From: an uncultured Prevotella sp.
Lineage (GTDB): Bacteria > Bacteroidota > Bacteroidia > Bacteroidales > Bacteroidaceae
Reading direction: 5' to 3'
Length of the DNA stretch: 19,079 nucleotides
NCBI GenBank assembly: GCA_900314365.1
Contig: OMVH01000037.1
Location: forward strand, 1-19,079
Below the pieces are notes generated by a model. The model made no database searches and had not been told where the DNA came from. It saw only the letters and a program-made list of their open reading frames with translations. The position numbers and the translations under genes were made by a program. This document shows, piece after piece, positions 14,288 to 19,079 of the stretch. Numbering within the stretch: position 1 is the first letter of the stretch; each line of letters begins with the position of its first letter.

Positions 14288-15562
14288 ATGGATACAAAAC
14301 ATATACGCATCAGCGACTACAACTACAACCTGCCCGACGACAGGATAGCCAAGTTTCCCGTCACACCTCGCGACCACAGCAAACTACTGCTCTATAATCA
14401 CGGAAAAGTGGGCGAGGACATCTTCTACAATCTCCCGGACTATCTCCCCAAAGGTGCACTCATGGTTTTCAACAACACCCGGGTTATCCAGGCACGCATA
14501 CATTTTCGTAAAGAGACAGGGGCTCTTATAGAGGTATTCCTCATGGAGCCTGTGGTGCCTGCCGACTACGAGCAGATGTTTCAGACCTCAGGCTCATGCT
14601 CGTGGCTCTGCATGGTGGGAAATCTTAAGAAGTGGAAGGAGGGTACGCTCAGACGTGAATTCCACATCAAGGGACACGCTCTCACCCTCGAGGCTTCATT
14701 GCGCCGTGGCGACAGCCTCACTGCAGAACAGCTCCAGAAAACTCACCACTCAGGCGGTACCAATTACTGGGTGGATTTCACATGGGACAATCCCAACGTC
14801 TCATTTGCAGAAATATTGGAAGCTGTAGGCGAGCTGCCCATCCCCCCCTATCTCAATCGTCCAACAGAAGAGAGCGACAAGACTACTTATCAGACGGTAT
14901 ATTCAAAGATTAAAGGCAGCGTGGCTGCCCCGACGGCTGGTCTGCATTTCACCGACAAAGTTCTTGCTGAGATCGATCAGAGGGGAATCGTCCGTGACGA
15001 AGTGACGCTGCATGTGGGAGCGGGTACTTTCAAGCCCGTAAAGACGGAGATGATAGAAGGGCATGAAATGCACTCTGAGTACATAGTGGTGCACCGCCAC
15101 ACCCTCGAGCATCTACTTTCACACAACTGCGAGGCCATTGCCGTGGGCACGACGAGTGTACGTACTCTCGAAAGTCTTTATTATATGGGAGTTCACTTGC
15201 ATTTTCATCCTGATGCAAGCGAGGAAGAATTGCATGTCAACCAATGGGCACCCTATGACGGGAACCGGAACGGCGGACTTGCCGAAGGTGTCACGCCACA
15301 ACAGTCCATGCAGGCCATCCTCAGCTACCTCGACCGCAACTCTCTGGACGCACTCCATAGCAGTACACAGCTCATCATAGCTCCCGGCTACGAGTACAAG
15401 ATAGTAAAAATGCTCGTCACCAACTTCCATCAGCCCGAGAGCACCCTATTGCTCCTCGTGAGTGCCTTTGTCCATGGTGACTGGCACACCATCTATGACT
15501 ACGCGCTCAATCACGACTTCCGCTTTTTGAGCTACGGTGACTCTTCACTGCTCATCCCATAG
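14288..15562 (+). CDS. queA: QueA-type SAM:tRNA ribosyltransferase-isomerase (long form)
   Basis: QueA transfers and rearranges the ribosyl part of S-adenosylmethionine onto preQ1 in tRNA to give epoxyqueuosine. Motifs: ISDYNYNLPDDRIAKFPV (8-25), FNNTRVIQARI (61-71), LPIPPYLNR (183-191), YQTVYSKIKGSVAAPTAGLH (201-220), LHVGAGTFKPVK (241-252) and VTNFHQPESTLLLLVSAF (377-394). At 424 residues it is about 70 longer than the Escherichia coli enzyme (356). The extra length is probably spread over the 85-160 region and the 295-360 region (around NGGLAEGVTPQQS). Bacteroidales genomes often carry a long and a short QueA-like protein, so this may be a paralogue. It follows the PAP2 gene closely without an obvious promoter of its own. 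Confidence 0.9.
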   Translation: MDTKHIRISDYNYNLPDDRIAKFPVTPRDHSKLLLYNHGKVGEDIFYNLPDYLPKGALMVFNNTRVIQARIHFRKETGALIEVFLMEPVVPADYEQMFQTSGSCSWLCMVGNLKKWKEGTLRREFHIKGHALTLEASLRRGDSLTAEQLQKTHHSGGTNYWVDFTWDNPNVSFAEILEAVGELPIPPYLNRPTEESDKTTYQTVYSKIKGSVAAPTAGLHFTDKVLAEIDQRGIVRDEVTLHVGAGTFKPVKTEMIEGHEMHSEYIVVHRHTLEHLLSHNCEAIAVGTTSVRTLESLYYMGVHLHFHPDASEEELHVNQWAPYDGNRNGGLAEGVTPQQSMQAILSYLDRNSLDALHSSTQLIIAPGYEYKIVKMLVTNFHQPESTLLLLVSAFVHGDWHTIYDYALNHDFRFLSYGDSSLLIP

Positions 15563-15588
15563 ACATCTTTCATTCAAAGCAGGGAAAA

Positions 15589-15603
15589 TCCTTGCTACAA
15601 GGA
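15589..15603 (+). other. Small hairpin in the leader of the Smr gene
   Basis: TCCTTG and CAAGGA (15589-15594 and 15598-15603) form a 6-bp stem with a CTA loop, about 30 bases before the chosen ATG. No T-run follows. A TTG in the stem (15592) is an in-frame alternative start, but the sequence it would add is not conserved-looking. Confidence 0.3.
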
Positions 15604-15633
15604 AACAGCAACAAGACAGAAAACAGTATAATC

Positions 15634-16824
15634 ATGAAAATAGGAGACAAAGTAAGGTTTCTCAGTGAGACCGGCGGTGGTGTCGTCGCCGGCTTCCAGG
15701 GCAAGAACATTGTTTTAGTGGAGGATTCCGACGGCTTCCAGATACCGACGCCTGTCAACGATGTCGTTGTCATTGATAGTGACGACTATAGTATAGCGAA
15801 GGTGGCACAAGCCTCCCTGGGACGCCAACAGCCTCAACACGACGGGAAGAGCATCAGCCAGCTCATGAAGGAGGGAATGGACGAACCCGTGGACAACACT
15901 GTCGACGACTACGATCCCGCTGACCGTGAGCTTACCTTCGAGCGTGAGCCCGAGGAGCGAAAAGGCGGCAACCGGCTCACTGCCTTCCTCGCCTTTGTGC
16001 CTATGGATATCAAAGCCATGACCTCCACACGATTCGAGGCCTACTTCGTAAACGACAGCAACTACACAATGTACTTCACCTATCTGAAAGCCGAAGGTGC
16101 CAGCTGGACACTCGCCGCCTCGGCCGAGGTAGAACCCAACACAAAGCAATTCATTGAGGAGTTCGGGCACGACGATCTCACTACCCTCGGGCACGTGGCA
16201 GTACAAGTAGTGGCTTTTAAGAAACAAAAGCCCTTTGCCATAAAACCGGCCATCGACGTACAGTTCCGCGTTGACGCTGTGAAGTTCTACAAACTTCACA
16301 CATTCCAGGAGAACGAATTCTTCGAGCAGCCCGCCCTCCTCTACCCTATTGTAGAAGACGACAAGCCAGCACGCCCTCTCGTCGTTGACCCCAAGAGACT
16401 GAAAGAAGAACTTTACCATAAGGACGAACCTTCCGAGACTGGGCGGAAGAAGGCATCCGAGGCTGGTACTGACTATGTCCGACGCTACGACGACGGACGC
16501 CGAAAGGGCAATCCCTTTGTCATCAAACACCGGGGCGACGACGACGTGGTGGTTGTTGACCTCCACGCTGATGCCCTCCTCGACACCACTGACGGCATGG
16601 GACCTGCCGACATCCTAAGCTATCAACTCAAAAAGTTTCGTGAGGTTCTCGACCAGTTTGCAGGCAAAAAAGGGCAACGGGTTGTGTTTATTCATGGTAA
16701 GGGAGCCGGAGTTCTCCGCCGTGCCCTGATTAATGAACTTACTTATCGCTACAAGAAATACACCTATCAGGACGCCTCATTCCAGGAATACGGCTATGGC
16801 GCAACTCAGGTGACCATAAAATAG
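15634..16824 (+). CDS. DUF2027 and Smr domain protein
   Basis: The 396-residue protein has an N-terminal DUF2027 module opening MKIGDKVRFLSETGGGVV and a small beta barrel to about residue 50, a beta-rich middle (about 115-240, from NRLTAFLAFVPMDIKAMTS) and a C-terminal Smr domain (about 305-396). The Smr signature is DLH (309-311) and HGKGAGVLR (354-362). Smr domains are RNA- or DNA-cleaving or -binding modules; recent work on MutS2-type proteins ties them to ribosome-collision rescue, but this stand-alone protein type is uncharacterised. DUF2027-Smr proteins are a Bacteroidetes hallmark. A charged linker (about 255-305) joins the domains. The frame opens earlier (TTG 15592), but the family start MKIGD places the ATG at 15634. 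Confidence 0.88.
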   Translation: MKIGDKVRFLSETGGGVVAGFQGKNIVLVEDSDGFQIPTPVNDVVVIDSDDYSIAKVAQASLGRQQPQHDGKSISQLMKEGMDEPVDNTVDDYDPADRELTFEREPEERKGGNRLTAFLAFVPMDIKAMTSTRFEAYFVNDSNYTMYFTYLKAEGASWTLAASAEVEPNTKQFIEEFGHDDLTTLGHVAVQVVAFKKQKPFAIKPAIDVQFRVDAVKFYKLHTFQENEFFEQPALLYPIVEDDKPARPLVVDPKRLKEELYHKDEPSETGRKKASEAGTDYVRRYDDGRRKGNPFVIKHRGDDDVVVVDLHADALLDTTDGMGPADILSYQLKKFREVLDQFAGKKGQRVVFIHGKGAGVLRRALINELTYRYKKYTYQDASFQEYGYGATQVTIK

Positions 16825-16908
16825 AGGCGGACAAACGAACTCGGACATAGAACCTACATGGTACATTCCCATCAGAAAACTACTTAATTTCATCGCTAAA
16901 CGACGCTT

Positions 16909-18861
16909 ATGCAACACGGATTCATGAAGGTGGCTGCTGCCGTGCCAGCAGTGAGGGTGGCCGACTGCCACTATAATGTGACTGACATAGAGTCGCTCAT
17001 CGCAAAGGCTGAAGGACTGCAAGCCGAAGTCATCGTATTCCCCGAACTCTGTCTGACGGGCTACACTTGCCAGGACCTCTTCCGGCAGAAAGTGCTGCTC
17101 GACGCGGCTGAATCGGGAATGCTCCGCCTGCTCGACCTCACGCGCAAACTCGACATCATTGGCATCGTGGGTGCACCGATTCCTGTCGGCGGTGCCATCA
17201 TCAACGCAGCCATTGTGTTCCAGCAAGGGCAGATACTGGGCATAGTACCGAAGACCTATCTGCCCAACTACAGCGAATTCTACGAAAAACGATGGTTCAC
17301 CTCCGCCCGCGACCTTCGTCCAACCACTATCCGTTATGCCGGACAGCCCCTACAGATAGGACCAGAACCGAAAATATTCGTTACCTCAGACGGAGTGAAG
17401 TTCGGTATCGAAATCTGCGAGGATGTATGGGCACCCACCCCACCCAGCAACCGTCTCACTTTAGAGGGCGCTGAAATCATCTTCAATCTTTCGGCAAGCG
17501 ACGAGCTCATTGGCAAGCACCGTTACCTCTGCAGCCTGCTGGCCCAACAAAGTGCACGAACGCTCTCAGCCTACGTCTATGCCGGCTGTGGTTTTGGAGA
17601 AAGCACTCAGGATGTTGTCTACGGCGGCAACGCGCTCATCTACGAGAATGGAACCCTCCTGGCCGAGAGCCAACGGTTCCAACTTGACAGTCAGCTCGTG
17701 ACGGCCCAAATCGACGTTGAGCGACTTCGCGCCGAGCGCAGCCTCAACACCACCTTTGCGGGCGCTGTTGCAAGCATGGCGCGCCGGGAGGGTCGCCTCT
17801 CTGTTCCGGCCGAGACGGTAGAATGCCGCCCCGTGACCATCAGGGAGTTCACACTGGAGCGCACATTCGATGCTCACCCCTTTATTCCGAAGTCGGAGGA
17901 CATGGCAGCGAGTTGCGAGGAAATCTTCAGCATCCAGGTGATGGGACTGGCCAAACGACTTGTCCACACTGGCTGCAAACATGTGGTCATCGGCATCAGT
18001 GGCGGCCTCGACTCCACACTGGCTCTCTTGGTTTGCGCGAAGACCTTCGACAAACTTCAACTCAGCCGTCGCGGCATCATCGGAGTCACCATGCCTGGTT
18101 TCGGGACCACAGGACGCACCTACCACAACGCAATGACGCTGATGCAGCATCTCGGTACGAGCATTAAAGAAGTAAACATCGCAGAGAGCGTGCGACGCCA
18201 TTTCGAGGACATCGGTCACGACGAATCTGTCCACGACATCACCTACGAGAACAGTCAGGCTCGCGAGCGCACACAGATTCTCATGGATCTTGCCAATGAG
18301 CTCGGAGGGCTTGTAATCGGTACAGGAGACTTGAGCGAACTGGCTCTGGGATGGGCTACCTACAACGGCGACCACATGAGTATGTACGGAGTGAACGCCA
18401 GCATTCCGAAGACACTTATCCGACACCTTGTCAGCTATGTCAGCGGTACTATCGACGACGAAGTGACCCAACAGACCCTTCACGACATCATCGATACACC
18501 CATCAGTCCGGAGCTCATACCGGCCGACTCTGAGGGAAAGATAAAGCAGAAAACCGAGGACCTAGTGGGTCCCTACGAACTTCACGACTTCTTCCTCTAC
18601 TATTTTCTGCGCTTTGGTTTCCGCCCGGCCCGTCTCTTCATGATGGCACGCAAGGCCTTCAGCCCAGAGCAGTATACCGATGACGTCATCCGCAAATGGC
18701 TACGCACTTTCTGCCGCCGCTTCTTTGCACAACAGTTCAAACGCTCCTGTCTGCCCGATGGTCCAAAGGTGGGAAGCGTGAGCCTAAGCCCAAGAGGCGA
18801 CTGGCGAATGCCGTCCGACGCCGCAAGCACACTTTGGACTTCGGATGCAGATGAGGCCTGA
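16909..18861 (+). CDS. nadE: Glutamine-dependent NAD+ synthetase
   Basis: The 650-residue protein is the two-domain NAD+ synthetase that converts nicotinic acid adenine dinucleotide, ATP and glutamine to NAD+. The N-terminal nitrilase-type glutaminase has E46 in FPELCLTGY, K115 in VPKTYLPNY and C170 in GIEICEDVWAP, the full Glu-Lys-Cys triad. The C-terminal synthetase begins near 335 and has the PP-loop ISGGLDST (363-370), TGDLSELALGWATYNGDHM and a GPYELHDFFLYYFLRFGF segment. Length is close to the usual 640-680. It is 84 bases after the Smr gene. I see no full -7 motif in that gap, so it may be read from upstream or from a weak promoter. ATG 16924 is an alternative start (MKVAAAVPAVRVADC is where family similarity begins). 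Confidence 0.95.
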   Translation: MQHGFMKVAAAVPAVRVADCHYNVTDIESLIAKAEGLQAEVIVFPELCLTGYTCQDLFRQKVLLDAAESGMLRLLDLTRKLDIIGIVGAPIPVGGAIINAAIVFQQGQILGIVPKTYLPNYSEFYEKRWFTSARDLRPTTIRYAGQPLQIGPEPKIFVTSDGVKFGIEICEDVWAPTPPSNRLTLEGAEIIFNLSASDELIGKHRYLCSLLAQQSARTLSAYVYAGCGFGESTQDVVYGGNALIYENGTLLAESQRFQLDSQLVTAQIDVERLRAERSLNTTFAGAVASMARREGRLSVPAETVECRPVTIREFTLERTFDAHPFIPKSEDMAASCEEIFSIQVMGLAKRLVHTGCKHVVIGISGGLDSTLALLVCAKTFDKLQLSRRGIIGVTMPGFGTTGRTYHNAMTLMQHLGTSIKEVNIAESVRRHFEDIGHDESVHDITYENSQARERTQILMDLANELGGLVIGTGDLSELALGWATYNGDHMSMYGVNASIPKTLIRHLVSYVSGTIDDEVTQQTLHDIIDTPISPELIPADSEGKIKQKTEDLVGPYELHDFFLYYFLRFGFRPARLFMMARKAFSPEQYTDDVIRKWLRTFCRRFFAQQFKRSCLPDGPKVGSVSLSPRGDWRMPSDAASTLWTSDADEA

Positions 18862-18893
18862 CCTTCAAAGGACAGAACCTCCACAAAATAGCA

Positions 18894-18954
18894 ATCCGGG
18901 AATGAGGCATCCATACAGACTTTGTCAGGGTGTCCATTCTCGGATTCTCTGTTT
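18894..18954 (+). terminator. Long hairpin after nadE, probable terminator
   Basis: ATCCGGGAATG (18894-18904) pairs with CATTCTCGGAT (18935-18945) with one G-U. After a bulged A, GGCATCC (18906-18912) pairs with GGGTGTC (18928-18934), allowing two G-U. Together this is an 18-bp stem with a 15-base loop. It is followed by TCTCTGTTTT, a modest pyrimidine/T tract. It lies about 30 bases past the nadE stop. The stem is strong; the tract is weaker than ideal. Confidence 0.5.
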
Positions 18955-19054
18955 TGAAACCTGACTTCCTGACTTCGTCAATGCGTCACCCTAAATTATA
19001 ATGAATGATACTGTTAATATTCTTATATAGGTAAGGGTTGACAGACATTCATAT

Positions 19055-19062
19055 TATTTTTG
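19055..19062 (+). promoter_or_regulatory. -7-like motif near the right edge
   Basis: TATTTTTG matches TAnnTTTG. A TTG at 19038-19040 lies 14 bases upstream, shorter than the usual 19-21, so only the -7 box is convincing. It would serve a gene beginning outside the window. Confidence 0.35.
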
Positions 19063-19079
19063 ACCAAAACCAGCAAAAC

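Noticed and set aside
17566..18483. 305-codon minus-strand frame opposite nadE
   Set aside because: The + strand carries the full NAD synthetase motifs there. The antisense translation is featureless.

Overview
This window reads as chromosomal DNA of a Bacteroidales bacterium, most likely a member of the Prevotellaceae; the genus is an inference. The support is a complete Bat (Bacteroides aerotolerance) locus, an N-terminal DUF2027 module on an Smr protein (a Bacteroidetes combination), promoters of the Bacteroidetes type (TTTG near -33, TAnnTTTG near -7) and starts without clear Shine-Dalgarno sequences. Coding is dense and almost all on the + strand. I see no phage, insertion sequence, CRISPR array, tRNA or rRNA.

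Left part. Positions 1-718 hold no convincing gene but contain a cluster of degenerate inverted and direct repeats. A FemAB/GNAT-like acyltransferase (719-1702, minus strand) is divergent from an MgtC-family membrane protein (1806-2483). A promoter at about 2562-2592 precedes a nitroreductase, a KdsC-type HAD phosphatase (Kdo synthesis) and a Maf nucleotide pyrophosphatase, closely spaced and probably co-transcribed.

Middle part. Between maf and moxR lies a 566-base gap. It has its own textbook promoter (4349-4380) followed by sequence rich in complementary segments, including a possible pseudoknot. I propose an undescribed or unrecognised structured RNA there. A second promoter (4799-4830) starts the Bat locus: MoxR ATPase, DUF58 protein, a two-TM periplasmic/cytoplasmic protein, BatA, BatB, BatC and a single long protein that joins BatD and BatE. 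The locus encodes a cytoplasmic AAA+ ATPase with one soluble and two membrane-anchored von Willebrand A proteins and TPR/beta-domain partners in the periplasm. It looks like an envelope complex remodelled by MoxR; its biochemical task is not settled. An intrinsic terminator (13528-13555) closes it.

Right part. A PAP2 lipid phosphatase, a long-form QueA (queuosine tRNA modification), a DUF2027-Smr protein and glutamine-dependent NAD synthetase follow. A strong 18-bp hairpin sits after nadE, and a promoter-like motif near the right edge probably serves a gene outside the window.

The most notable items are the candidate RNA upstream of moxR, the BatD-BatE fusion, and the repeat cluster at the left end. 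The rest is ordinary, well-conserved Bacteroidales chromosome.
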